Shown: one piece after another, positions 9,128 to 16,325 of the stretch
How the letters are laid out: each line of letters starts with the position of its first letter
How positions within the stretch are numbered: the stretch's first letter is position 1
NCBI GenBank assembly: GCA_945861785.1
Contig: CAMAWD010000039.1
Span: forward strand, 1-53,170
Reading direction: 5' to 3'
Source of the DNA: Rhodoferax sp. OV413
GTDB taxonomy: Bacteria > Pseudomonadota > Gammaproteobacteria > Burkholderiales > Burkholderiaceae_C
DNA: 53,170 nt
Notes under the pieces: generated by a model
The model's input: the letters and a program-made list of their open reading frames with translations, nothing else
Told to the model about the DNA's origin: nothing
Databases searched by the model: none
Translations under genes and position numbers: made by a program

Positions 9128-9261
9128 CAAGCTTTGTAACTTTTGTAACCGGCACGGCCGCGATGAGGACGCGGCAAAAAACCTCATCTATGGCACCAAG
9201 GTTAAGCGGAAAATGCACTTGAATAGCGCGGATATTGTTGCTAATACTTTAATAAAAATCA

Positions 9262-9292
9262 TTGACTTACGTGCATTTTTGTTTAAGATAAT
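9262..9292 (+). promoter_or_regulatory. Putative sigma70 promoter for the ATPase fragment
   Basis: TTGACT at 9262-9267 is followed 16 bp later by TAAGAT, or 19 bp later by GATAAT at 9287-9292. It lies just upstream of the ATG at 9314 in a locally AT-rich stretch. AAATGCAC near 9211 and GTGCATTT near 9271 form a widely spaced dyad that could bind a repressor (inference). Confidence 0.45.
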
Positions 9293-9313
9293 TCTTGTTA
9301 CTTAACGGCGTTT

Positions 9314-9640
9314 ATGGCAACTTGGGGTTTCTATGGTCGAGAGGAGGCGCTTGAAGAGTTGGGTCGCATCGTGAACGGTGGCAGGTGGTTCTTCTGCCGC
9401 ATCGAGGGGCGCCGTCGCATCGGCAAGACGTCTCTGCTGTCACAGCTGGCCAAACAGGACCCGAGGCTTTCGGACCAACTCGTTTATATGCAGGTGTCCG
9501 ACTCGGACGAACGAGATGTCGCCACTGCGTTTCAGCGCAGCCTGCTGGACTGTGACGACGAGTTGGCCAAACGGCTCGGTACTGTCATCAACTTCCCGAC
9601 GATGGCGCGGGCAATCGGTGAGCTTTGCCGTGCCGGACCA
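9314..9640 (+). pseudogene. AAA/ATPase_2-type ATP-binding protein, 3'-truncated
   Basis: The N-terminal part is a recognisable STAND/ATPase_2-like P-loop protein: FYGREEALEELGRIV, then Walker A GRRRIGKTS at residues 32-40, then predicted helices of the first ATPase subdomain. Similarity to the family stops at about residue 110. The frame then runs on through unrelated DNA to a stop at 9725. Full-length relatives are several hundred residues long, so this is the front end of a broken gene. Related ATPases occur in defence and toxin modules. The native promoter appears to be retained. Confidence 0.65.
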
Positions 9641-9867
9641 CCTTCAAAGACATTCCGACTCGCGTTTTCTCCCCTGAATATTCCTGTGCAATTGCCCTCG
9701 ATACTGGGCGTGGAAAGGACTTCGTAAGAGTGGAGGCGTTCATCGAACAAGGACAAGTCGACTTAAAGAAACTTTGGAAGATCGTCGAAAAATACGGATT
9801 AAAAGATGTTCTGATAGGCAAGGTATCCAATTGGCCAGGAGTCCAAAATGCACCCATTCCCAAATGA
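9640..9867 (+). pseudogene. C-terminal end of a nucleotidyltransferase-like gene
   Basis: In the frame ending at 9867 the text FKDIPTRVFSPEYSCAIALD, TGRGKDFVRVEAFIEQG and LWKIVEKYGL resembles the C-terminal part of AbiEii/DUF6036-like nucleotidyltransferases (pattern 'SPE-L-IALDTGR-KD-R---F-E'). The N-terminal catalytic part is absent, replaced by the truncated ATPase gene. Its stop overlaps the start of the next small gene, as expected for an operon partner. Family assignment is from memory of the pattern and moderately secure. Confidence 0.5.
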
Positions 9868-10033
9868 GCTACTTCAACATGTGATCAAAGCAAAGGAAAG
9901 TTACCGCAAGATAGCCAGAACCAAAACATGGGAAGAGAAAGTTGAGGCCATCGGAAGAATGCGAATGGCAGATCAATTGGCGAAGGAAGGAATGCGTAAG
10001 ACCATGATGATGCGCAAGTCCATGAATGGCTAG
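9848..10033 (+). CDS. Small partner protein of nucleotidyltransferase module
   Basis: This 61-aa, highly basic, helical protein (LLQHVIKAKESYRKIARTKT, then EEKVEAIGRMRMADQL) overlaps the upstream nucleotidyltransferase tail by 20 bp. Short helical proteins with an 'EEKV/IRM-ERMR' core often follow minimal nucleotidyltransferase genes. I infer it was the antitoxin or accessory partner. The last dozen residues (MMMRKSMNG) look unusual and may come from read-through into foreign sequence. Confidence 0.5.
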   Translation: MHPFPNELLQHVIKAKESYRKIARTKTWEEKVEAIGRMRMADQLAKEGMRKTMMMRKSMNG

Positions 10034-10106
10034 ACACGTACGGCATCAACGATACAGTCCTTGCTACCATAATTCGGCGTTGAAGACTTCCTGGTGGATC
10101 ATTCAC

Positions 10107-10345
10107 TTTTGGCTGAGCGGGTTCGATGAGGGTGTCCCGGTTGTCTTTGCCTTGTCCGATGCCCCCTGTAGCGGCCGTAGATTCTGACGAGGCCCTGGCC
10201 GATGCTGACCGACAGCCTGTGCAGCAACGGCGCCGGATGCTTAGTTCACTTTGTGGTGTAACCCCTGGATTTGATCGCCATAGAACCCTGAGACAGCGTC
10301 ATTTTGACCGATCAAATCAGTCGGTCAGCACCATTTTTCTGGCGC
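10107..10345 (-). repeat. R2 repeat, inverted copy
   Basis: This is the reverse complement of the 12546-12786 and 14877-15116 units. It shares the end TTTTG(A/G)CTGAGCGG and the core of the unit, ending at the iteron array at 10346. It is diverged in places but collinear. Together with the iterons it is a mirror-image copy of the right half of the composite element. Confidence 0.85.
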
Positions 10346-10435
10346 TTGTTGGGTGCTCTAACCAAACATTGTTGGTTTGTCTAACGACGGTTTGTTGGCT
10401 TATCTAACAAAGAGGAAAGTTGTTGGTTTCTCTAA
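10346..10435 (-). repeat. Four-iteron array, inverted
   Basis: Four boxes of the form TTGTTGGnTTnTCTAA start at 10346, 10369, 10392 and 10420. The steps 23, 23, 28 are exactly the mirror of the 28, 23, 23 steps at 12456-12545. After the last box comes GTAATCACGCTGTTGGCC, the R1 end, so the order R1-iterons-R2 is kept in inverse orientation although R1 itself is missing here. Confidence 0.9.
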
Positions 10436-10649
10436 GTAATCACGCTGTTGGCCCAACGAATTCCGAAAACCCAATGCCCATGCGGGTTCCCAGAGGTTTT
10501 GACTGTTCCCTCTTCACTTGTTTGACCAATTGCGTGCCGTTGAATGATGGCGGCGAGGACTTGGCCGGTCTGGCGTGATCTCGTGAGTCGGCCAGCCGTA
10601 CCTTGGAGCTGCGGCATTGGTTGGCAAGACCGGGCTTGCATATATTTTT

Positions 10650-10693
10650 TGCGCGCATTAAAATAAGTGCGCGCAGAAAATTTAATGCGCGCA
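10650..10693. promoter_or_regulatory. Operator-like triple TGCGCGCA motif
   Basis: Three TGCGCGCA boxes lie at 10650-10657, 10669-10676 and 10686-10693. The outer two belong to a perfect 13-bp inverted repeat (TGCGCGCATTAAA / TTTAATGCGCGCA). The motif ends 8 bp before the ATG at 10702, which suggests autoregulation by the encoded protein (inference) and supports that start over an upstream TTG/ATG. Confidence 0.65.
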
Positions 10694-10701
10694 TACAAAC
10701 A

Positions 10702-11733
10702 ATGCCAGGAAACAATCAGTACCGAACCGTTCGCCGTAGACCGGACGACCAAAGCGAAATGACAGACGATCTGGGTCGCCATTTCCAGTTGCGATCGCAC
10801 GACCTCAAAAACACCCGTGACCTGCGCAGCCTGCTGCTGGACGCTGCGTATGAGCTCCAGGCGCGGCCAAACTTCAGCGATGCTCACATCTACCTGCACG
10901 GCTGCACGCTCGCCAAAAAACGGGTAGAGATGGAAGTTGAGCAATTCAAACGGATCGCCCAGCAGTACATTGCTGAGCGCATCGTGCTTCACGACATTCG
11001 AGCTGCAGCAAAGCAGAGGGAGGTGCTCGCCATGAATGGCGCATCCCCTGTCAGCGGCCCTTATAGGAAACCGACCACTGCCAGCCAAGAAGCCGTGCTG
11101 GCCTACATGCTGCAGCGCCAATTGGAATCCTTGCCGGGGGTCAGCATCAGCACCATAGCTGCCGCGACCAAGGCCAGCCTGCCCACCATCTACAAGGTAC
11201 TCAACTCGTATGGGCACTGCATTGAAAAGGACCCTGATGACAAAACCCTTCGCCTCCGCAATTTTTCCCAGAGCGACTGGCTCAACTGGATCAATCGCAG
11301 AAACCAGCTCTCCAGCGTTTATTTCATTGACCGTTCGGGTTCGCCACGCAGTGCCAATCGGCTGGCCAAAGAACTCTCACGATTGAAGCGCAGTGACCTC
11401 GCCATAGGCGGTCTTATGGGGGCGCTGCACCACTTGCCAGCCTTGGACGCCACCATCTCTCCACAGCTGGACATCCTCGTGCACGGCACCCGAAGAGCAG
11501 ATCTGGCTTTCATCGCAGACATTGACCCCGGCTTGGAGCGATACGAAGGCCGTACTGAGATGGCCCATGCCGTGGTCCACTTCATAGACCGCCCAGAGCC
11601 TCTCTTTGTACACCGTGACGGTCAAAACTGGGGGGCGTTGCCGGATTGCATCGCCAACATGCAAAAGGCCGGGCTGACGCACCAGGTCAACGACGCACTC
11701 CAACTGATCAAGCAAGGGCACTGCACAGCGTGA
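10702..11733 (+). CDS. AbiEi-like winged-helix antitoxin/regulator
   Basis: The predicted product is 343 aa from the ATG at 10702 (an in-frame ATG at 10759 is possible, and upstream codons would run through the operator). A central winged-helix segment (GVSISTIAAATKASLPTIYK) is followed by a C-terminal domain with LAIGGLMGALHHLPALDAT and LDILVHGTRRADL. That domain resembles the AbiEi_4/C-terminal antitoxin fold of type IV toxin-antitoxin systems. The next frame begins with GTG overlapping its stop (GTGA), the arrangement expected for an AbiEii toxin, but that partner is cut after 30 codons. Function is inferred; DNA binding is the safest claim. Confidence 0.55.
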   Translation: MPGNNQYRTVRRRPDDQSEMTDDLGRHFQLRSHDLKNTRDLRSLLLDAAYELQARPNFSDAHIYLHGCTLAKKRVEMEVEQFKRIAQQYIAERIVLHDIRAAAKQREVLAMNGASPVSGPYRKPTTASQEAVLAYMLQRQLESLPGVSISTIAAATKASLPTIYKVLNSYGHCIEKDPDDKTLRLRNFSQSDWLNWINRRNQLSSVYFIDRSGSPRSANRLAKELSRLKRSDLAIGGLMGALHHLPALDATISPQLDILVHGTRRADLAFIADIDPGLERYEGRTEMAHAVVHFIDRPEPLFVHRDGQNWGALPDCIANMQKAGLTHQVNDALQLIKQGHCTA

Positions 11734-11822
11734 ACAATGGGCTGCTCTCCAGCCGCCCGATGGACGGGAGGCAATTCCAGACCGCCATCCAGCGCTATTT
11801 GCAACTCACCAAGGCTCGATAA
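11730..11822 (+). pseudogene. Truncated partner ORF after AbiEi-like gene
   Basis: A GTG overlapping the upstream stop opens a 30-codon frame (SSRPMDGRQFQTAIQRYLQL). The overlap and position are those of the toxin gene in AbiEi/AbiEii operons, but only the start survives. From 11823 to 12041 I see no further coding sequence before repeat R1 copy 3 begins. Confidence 0.4.
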
Positions 11823-12041
11823 AGGTTTGGCAGGAAGTCCCTCGCGATTCAAATTATTCGTCCAAGAAAAGTAGCCCAGAGGTCGCCCCAAGCCAGAACA
11901 CCCGGGAATCAAAACCGCGCTCTCAACGCCAGAAAACAGCGGTTCCTGACAACCGTTCACATCTGAGGGAGTTGATCGATCAAAAGACGCTTCTGATCAC
12001 GGCGTTGGCTTCGGGTTCTTCCGTCAGGCCCAACATTGGCA

Positions 12042-12447
12042 ACCCGAACGAAAACAGCAAAACCAAGCCGCCCCTGGCCTTGGTCAAGCTGTTCAAGTTG
12101 TTGGACCGTCACCCCGACCTACTCAACACGGTCAGAGCCGCCTGACCGCCTCGAACTTATTGACACGGCTACGCCAAGGCCTCGACCTGACTGTCGCGGA
12201 CGCAAAAAATCGCGCAAGCCGCCGGCGATACCGCCTTGGCGACGCTTTCGGCACCAGCCCTGAACTCTGGGGCCGGAATGCAATTGCAATACGACCTGTG
12301 CCAGGTAGGAAAGCCCAAGCGTCCAAAGATTCAACGCATGGCAGCGTAGGCCATGCGATTTGTTGCCTTGTTGATGCAGTCGGGAGAGAAATCGCCGGAC
12401 ACAGGCGGTTTTTTTCTTTGCGGTTGGGTTTTACTACGCTGTTGGCC
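12042..12447 (+). repeat. R1 repeat, copy 3 (full length)
   Basis: This 406-bp copy is collinear with 8722-9127 without indels. It starts at ACCCGAACGAAAACAGC and ends at GTTGGCC. The terminator hairpin has one mismatch (CGCCGGACACAGGCGG). It is followed after 8 bp by four iterons, R2 and two more iterons, making this the most complete copy of the composite element in the window. Confidence 0.9.
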
Positions 12448-12455
12448 GTGATTGC

Positions 12456-12545
12456 TTAGAGAAACCAACAACTTTCCTCTTTGTTAGAGTAGCCAACAAA
12501 CCCTCGGTAGACAAACCAACAATGCTTGGTTAGAGAACCCAACAA
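12456..12545 (+). repeat. Four-iteron array of the composite element
   Basis: The boxes are TTAGAGAAACCAACAA (12456), TTAGAGTAGCCAACAA (12484), GTAGACAAACCAACAA (12507) and TTAGAGAACCCAACAA (12530). The start-to-start steps are 28, 23 and 23 bp. The consensus is TTAGAnAAnCCAACAA. Spacers between boxes are not conserved in sequence, so the boxes themselves are the selected or recognised unit. Confidence 0.9.
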
Positions 12546-12786
12546 GCGCCAAAAAAATGGTGCTGGCCGGCCGATTCGATCGGTCAAAATGGCGCTTTCT
12601 CAAGGTTCTATGGCCATCAAATCCAGCGGTGACACCACGAAGGGCGCAAAGCGTACGCCGCCGTTGTTGCCCACGTTGTCGGTCGGCATCATCCAAGGCC
12701 TCATCAGGATCTACGGCCGGCTCCAGGGAGAACTGGACAAGGCCAATGACAACCGGGACGCAATCGTCGAGCCCGCTCAGTCAAAA
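12546..12786 (+). repeat. R2 repeat, forward copy A
   Basis: This unit of about 240 bp runs from GCGCCAAAAAAATGG to GCTCAGTCAAAA and is shared with 14877-15116 and, inverted, 10107-10345. One frame stays open in both forward copies (MAIKS, then IYGRLQGELDKA). It may therefore be a captured gene start, but no family is recognisable. Confidence 0.88.
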
Positions 12787-12788
12787 TA

Positions 12789-12827
12789 TCTGCTAAACCA
12801 ACAATCCACTGTTAGAAAAGCCAACAA
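12789..12827 (+). repeat. Two iterons on the far side of R2
   Basis: TCTGCTAAACCAACAA (12789-12804, imperfect) and TTAGAAAAGCCAACAA (12812-12827) start 23 bp apart. They end 17 bp before the stop codon of the convergent hipA gene. Only this copy of R2 has iterons on both sides. Confidence 0.75.
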
Positions 12828-12843
12828 AGGTCGATGGGTCTAT

Positions 12844-14181
12844 TCATATTAATTTGTCGATGTCCTTTATGGAGTCTTGTTTTCCTTTTAGGCTTTGAAT
12901 AAACTCAAGTGCTCGCGTCGATCTTTCTTTGGCAACTTTGGCTGATGGGGATATATCCAAAAATTTTGAAATGCGCTTCTTGCTGATTCTTGATATCTCA
13001 TAGATTAGCTTTTCTACCATCAACTTTTCACTTGATCCTAAGGTTGCATAAATCTCGTTGATTGACTGCTCCATAGCCGGAACGATCCTTTCATACATAG
13101 CAGTTGCGACTTTTAGCATGAAATTTTCGGATGCCCCGATTGACTTGGCGAAAATATTCAATTGCTTTTTATCAACTTCACCTGGCTTGAATGTGCTCCC
13201 AATTTTGAAAGAAAAATTACTTGAAAAACCAGAATAGATGGTGGTGCACATCAAATCATAGAAAGGTGCCAACTTGTATCCGCCACCTTCTTGCAGCATG
13301 GACAGATTTTTTGCATGGCTGTCATTGTTGCCTGTGTAGAGATTAAAAAAAATCCACTTGACGAGATTTTCACAATCAATAATAGGTTTTATGCTTGTTG
13401 ATTTGACTTGGAAATAGCAGCTTGAAAAATTTGGCCCTCCGTCGATTTCATATTTGACGCTGGATGGTTTTTTAAGTAGTTGACAAAGGTCAGATTGACC
13501 GATCCTGAGAACATTTCCGTCTTTAATATCGCGGTCATACCGCCTCACCAAACACGACTTTACAGACTCAATGTACCTGACACTTGCTACCGGGAGTCCG
13601 CATTTGGCAGCCATACGCATAAGAATGGTTTCATTGATAGCTGACGCCCAAATCTGTTGCCCTTCACGCTTAATATCTGGTTTCAGAATATGCGTGGATG
13701 GTGTTGAGCCAACTGGTAATAACGGATCTCCGTCGTCATCCAGTGAAAGGAGTAACTTGTATTGCGCGCCAGAGATAGATACTTTAGATGAATCGCTTTG
13801 AATTCCTTGACCAGAAATGATCCGAGAGATATCCGCCCAACTTTTTTTGATGTACTGGGAATTCTCTTCAATAGTCCCTGTAGGACGCAAGACTACAGAA
13901 CCAGCAGTGTCCCACCCAACCTTTGACAGCAGTCCGAATACTGTTGAAACATGGTATTTTTGTTGGAGTGCGAGTCTTTGGTCGCCTTCTGGTAGTAAAT
14001 TCTCAAAATATGCAAGCACTTCCGGCGTTGCGATACCGCCAGTGGAAAGTGGTATGACATAGGCAAATGGGTTGCGTATTAAACCGCCAAGACAATCCTC
14101 AGAATATACAAATGTAAATGGCTCCTTATTGTGCAAAATGCCAATAAGCCTCCCATCTACGAGGACATCCAGACTTTTCAT
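12844..14181 (-). CDS. hipA: HipA-family serine/threonine kinase toxin
   Basis: This 445-aa HipA-like kinase has the family landmarks in order: the SGAQYK loop (137-142) that carries or flanks the autophosphorylation segment, STHILKP (162-168) for ATP phosphates, catalytic GNNDSHAKN (284-292, Asp287), and the metal-binding YDL (Asp309). HipA toxins phosphorylate targets such as glutamyl-tRNA synthetase and drive growth arrest. Its ATG overlaps the stop of the upstream hipB (ATGA), the normal antitoxin-first order. All catalytic residues I can check are present, so it is probably functional. Base composition is more AT-rich than the core genome, which fits horizontal origin. Confidence 0.92.
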   Translation of the reverse strand: MKSLDVLVDGRLIGILHNKEPFTFVYSEDCLGGLIRNPFAYVIPLSTGGIATPEVLAYFENLLPEGDQRLALQQKYHVSTVFGLLSKVGWDTAGSVVLRPTGTIEENSQYIKKSWADISRIISGQGIQSDSSKVSISGAQYKLLLSLDDDGDPLLPVGSTPSTHILKPDIKREGQQIWASAINETILMRMAAKCGLPVASVRYIESVKSCLVRRYDRDIKDGNVLRIGQSDLCQLLKKPSSVKYEIDGGPNFSSCYFQVKSTSIKPIIDCENLVKWIFFNLYTGNNDSHAKNLSMLQEGGGYKLAPFYDLMCTTIYSGFSSNFSFKIGSTFKPGEVDKKQLNIFAKSIGASENFMLKVATAMYERIVPAMEQSINEIYATLGSSEKLMVEKLIYEISRISKKRISKFLDISPSAKVAKERSTRALEFIQSLKGKQDSIKDIDKLI

Positions 14182-14423
14182 TTTGACCCCTTCTTTCGGA
14201 TCACAATCTCAAGGCCAAGCCAACCAATGAGGTCAAATAGCATTTGAGCTCTAACCGTTGGTTTTCCGTTCTCCACGTCACTGACATATCGACCACCCCA
14301 ATTCGCCATGCCTGCGATCGTTCCCTGGGTCACGTGGCTTGATTTACGCACATGGCGCAATAGTTCACCGAGCTCTTTCATTGTTGAAATCGTTACCCCT
14401 GCCTGAAGATTGTTCACATCCAT
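14178..14423 (-). CDS. hipB: HipB-like XRE antitoxin
   Basis: This 81-aa protein has a Cro/C1 helix-turn-helix (LGELLRHVRKSSHVTQGTIA, then VSDVENGKPTVR) and a short C-terminal strand (LEIVIRKKG) like HipB. It would neutralise HipA and repress the operon. The start ATG at 14423 is 12 bp downstream of the nearest of three identical operator palindromes, so repression by promoter occlusion is likely. An internal ATG (MKELGELL) is a less likely start. Confidence 0.88.
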   Translation of the reverse strand: MDVNNLQAGVTISTMKELGELLRHVRKSSHVTQGTIAGMANWGGRYVSDVENGKPTVRAQMLFDLIGWLGLEIVIRKKGSK

Positions 14424-14434
14424 AATTTCACCTT

Positions 14435-14546
14435 TTACCGATCGGTAAGTCTATTGCAAAATGGATGAGCCGGTCAAGAAATTTTACCGATCGGTAATTT
14501 TTGTCTGATCAGTTCGAAGGGGCGCGAAAAATATACCGATCGGTAA
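14435..14546. promoter_or_regulatory. Three hipBA operators, 49-bp period
   Basis: The palindrome TTACCGATCGGTAA occurs at 14435-14448 and 14484-14497, and nearly intact (ATACCGATCGGTAA) at 14533-14546. Consecutive copies start exactly 49 bp apart. They lie immediately upstream of hipB and are almost certainly its binding sites. Confidence 0.85.
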
Positions 14547-14860
14547 TATTTATGAGTCTCTACAAACACTTTGGCTTGAAGCATTCTTGCTGGAATACGC
14601 AAAACTTCTGAGCAACTTCGGGGGAGAAGATGCGAAATCATCTAATGAAAACGGCAAAGCGAGCAGAAATTCAGACCGACCAAACCAGCGAACGGAGCCA
14701 TCTGGGCCTGGTACGGCAGAACCCAGATCAGACCTGCGCCTGGTCTGTCCTGGCCTGGGGTGCGGAATCCTGGTTACTCTTACGCCTGCACATTGCAGGC
14801 ATGGTGTCGGTCGACCCGGCACAGCCGCAGACGGGTAATCGCGCTGTTGGCCGTGATTAC
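14547..14860. other. Intergenic spacer without a recognisable gene
   Basis: Between the hipBA operators and the next iteron I see no frame with family similarity, no RNA gene and no strong hairpin. Its last 12 bp (GGCCGTGATTAC) are the R1-to-iteron junction sequence. Confidence 0.5.
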
Positions 14861-15116
14861 TTAGAGAACCCAACAAGCGCCAGAAAAATGGTGCTGGCCG
14901 GCCCATTCGATCGGTCAAAATGGTCCTTTCTCAGGGTTCTATGGCGATCAAATCCAGGGGTGCCACCAGGAAGGGAACTAAGCATCCGGCGCCGTTGCTG
15001 CACAAGCTGTCGGTCAGCATCGTCCAGGGCCTCGTCAGAATCTACGGCCGGCTTCAGGGGGAATTGGACAAGGCAAAGACAACCGGGACACCCTCATCGA
15101 GCCCGCTCAGTCAAAA
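14861..15116 (+). repeat. Single iteron plus R2, forward copy B
   Basis: GTTGGCCGTGATTAC, the sequence that normally precedes iteron 1, is followed here by one box (TTAGAGAACCCAACAA, 14861-14876). GCGCCAGAAAAATGG comes next, the sequence that normally follows iteron 4. Boxes 2-4 and their spacers are therefore missing, as expected from recombination between the first and last box. R2 (14877-15116) follows in full. Confidence 0.85.
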
Positions 15117-15131
15117 ATCATCAAAATTGCG

Positions 15132-15641
15132 TCAACGAGGCTTGGGAATTACTGACCTTGCTGAAGGCCCACCAGAGGCTTGGCCACCAGACCCATCCTC
15201 AACATTGATCTCTGCTTGGATCTCGGTGACGCTGACCTTGAATTCGGGAACCATCATTTTCACGGTGTTCCAAATGAGTTTCAGATTAACCCCGTTGTAG
15301 TCGTGAACAAGACGATGCCTCATCCCGGCTATGGCATGCCATTCGATGTTGGGATGCTTGGCTTTCAAATCATCTGGCGTCAGCACATCAACCTGAGTTC
15401 CAATTTCAAGTTCAAGTGCATATTTAAGCTTAACCATATCCAGAAGCGTTCCATTGTCAGGCGCATCAACAAGTAGATCGATATCACTGTTATCGGTATC
15501 TTCTCCTCTTGCGATTGAGCCAAAGACCCTGACGTTAGTCATCCACAAGGCCACAAGGCAGCTGTTTAGCGTTCCCTTGGGCGAGGCAAAAGCCATTGTG
15601 GCGAAAAATCCATCCTGGCACCAGTTGGACGAGAACGCCAA
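15132..15641 (-). pseudogene. MntA-HepT fusion (nucleotidyltransferase antitoxin joined to HEPN toxin)
   Basis: This 169-residue frame joins two genes that are normally adjacent. Residues 35-92 are an MNT nucleotidyltransferase core (VFGSIARGEDTDNSDIDLL with Asp53 and Asp55, then VDVLTPDDL). Residues 93-140 are the C-terminal half of a HepT HEPN RNase (KHPNIEWHAIAGMRHRLVHD, with the R-x4-H motif Arg108/His113, then LIWNTVKMMVP). The C-terminus of MntA and the first 60 or so residues of HepT are missing in frame, and the first 34 residues look foreign. In intact systems MntA AMPylates HepT. A fused, shortened protein is probably inactive, but the frame is open. Confidence 0.7.
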
Positions 15642-15699
15642 GGAACTTCATGCCGATGCTCTTGAAGTGCTTTCTGATCATCCTAAATTCCTCGGTTGA
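15547..15699 (+). other. Possible C-terminal gene fragment
   Basis: A plus-strand frame reads LFSVPLGEAKAIVAKNPSW, ELHADALEVLSDHPKFLG and then stop. It has protein-like composition and partly overlaps the foreign 5' end of the MntA-HepT frame on the other strand. I do not recognise the family. It may be another gene tail brought together by rearrangement. Confidence 0.3.
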
Positions 15700-15827
15700 C
15701 CGCTTGGTTTTATCAACAAGTTCTTATGGCCATTGACTTTTTTAGCTTTGAGACATCTCACCTTTTGGGGTCATAGCGCTACGCACCCAATTGAGAAATC
15801 CAGGAATATGCAATCTCCCTTCTTTTA

Positions 15828-16325
15828 TCATTCTTGGCGGTCGTTCACAGGCTGCGGAACGCCTTTATCAGACATGCCGTAGCCCAGCAGCGCCATGGCA
15901 TTCTCGATGGCCGTGTTGGCAAAGTCAGTGCCTTGATAGAAAAACGGCAGCGCGGTTTCCTTGGCCAGCGCGTAGGTAAACAGGTCGCCCAGGTTCAGCC
16001 GCGCTTGGGCATCCACTTTGTGATGGTGGCGCTCGGCCCCCGCCACAAAATGCGTCAATGAGTCCTGCGTGAAGTCCACTGTTTCCACTTGCAGCGCCGC
16101 CAGCAGGGCTTCGACTTGCTGCGCACCCGCCGCTCCTTTGGCGTTGAACGCTGCCAGCCACACCTCAGCCCGTGTGGCCGCACCGATGTACAGCCGGGTG
16201 GTCTTTTGCAGTGCGGTGATGAACAGCGGTGCCGCTGGCTCGCCCAACAAGATGCACATCAGCGCCGACGAATCGACAATGGCCTCATCCAGTGTGGCAC
16301 GCAGTGTGGCCTGCGCAGCCGTCAT
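15828..16325 (-). CDS. vapC: VapC/FitB-type PIN-domain ribonuclease toxin
   Basis: This 165-aa PIN-domain protein has acidic residues in the expected places: Asp18 in IVDSSALMC, Glu54 in RAEVWLA, Asp114 in LNLGDLFTYALA, and Asp134 in FYQGTDFANT. These toxins cleave tRNA or rRNA when released from the antitoxin. The start codon overlaps the antitoxin stop (16322-16325). It looks complete and is likely functional. Confidence 0.88.
   Translation of the reverse strand: MTAAQATLRATLDEAIVDSSALMCILLGEPAAPLFITALQKTTRLYIGAATRAEVWLAAFNAKGAAGAQQVEALLAALQVETVDFTQDSLTHFVAGAERHHHKVDAQARLNLGDLFTYALAKETALPFFYQGTDFANTAIENAMALLGYGMSDKGVPQPVNDRQE

Noticed and set aside
8840-9139. R1 frames (99 aa plus strand, 121 aa minus strand) as genes
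   Set aside because: The same frames are interrupted differently in other copies, lack ribosome sites and have repeat-like composition. Annotated as a repeat instead.
12456-12545. Iteron array as a CRISPR
   Set aside because: Boxes are only 16 bp, spacers are 7-12 bp and of uneven length, there are no cas genes, and the same array is repeated in inverted copies. This is not a CRISPR.
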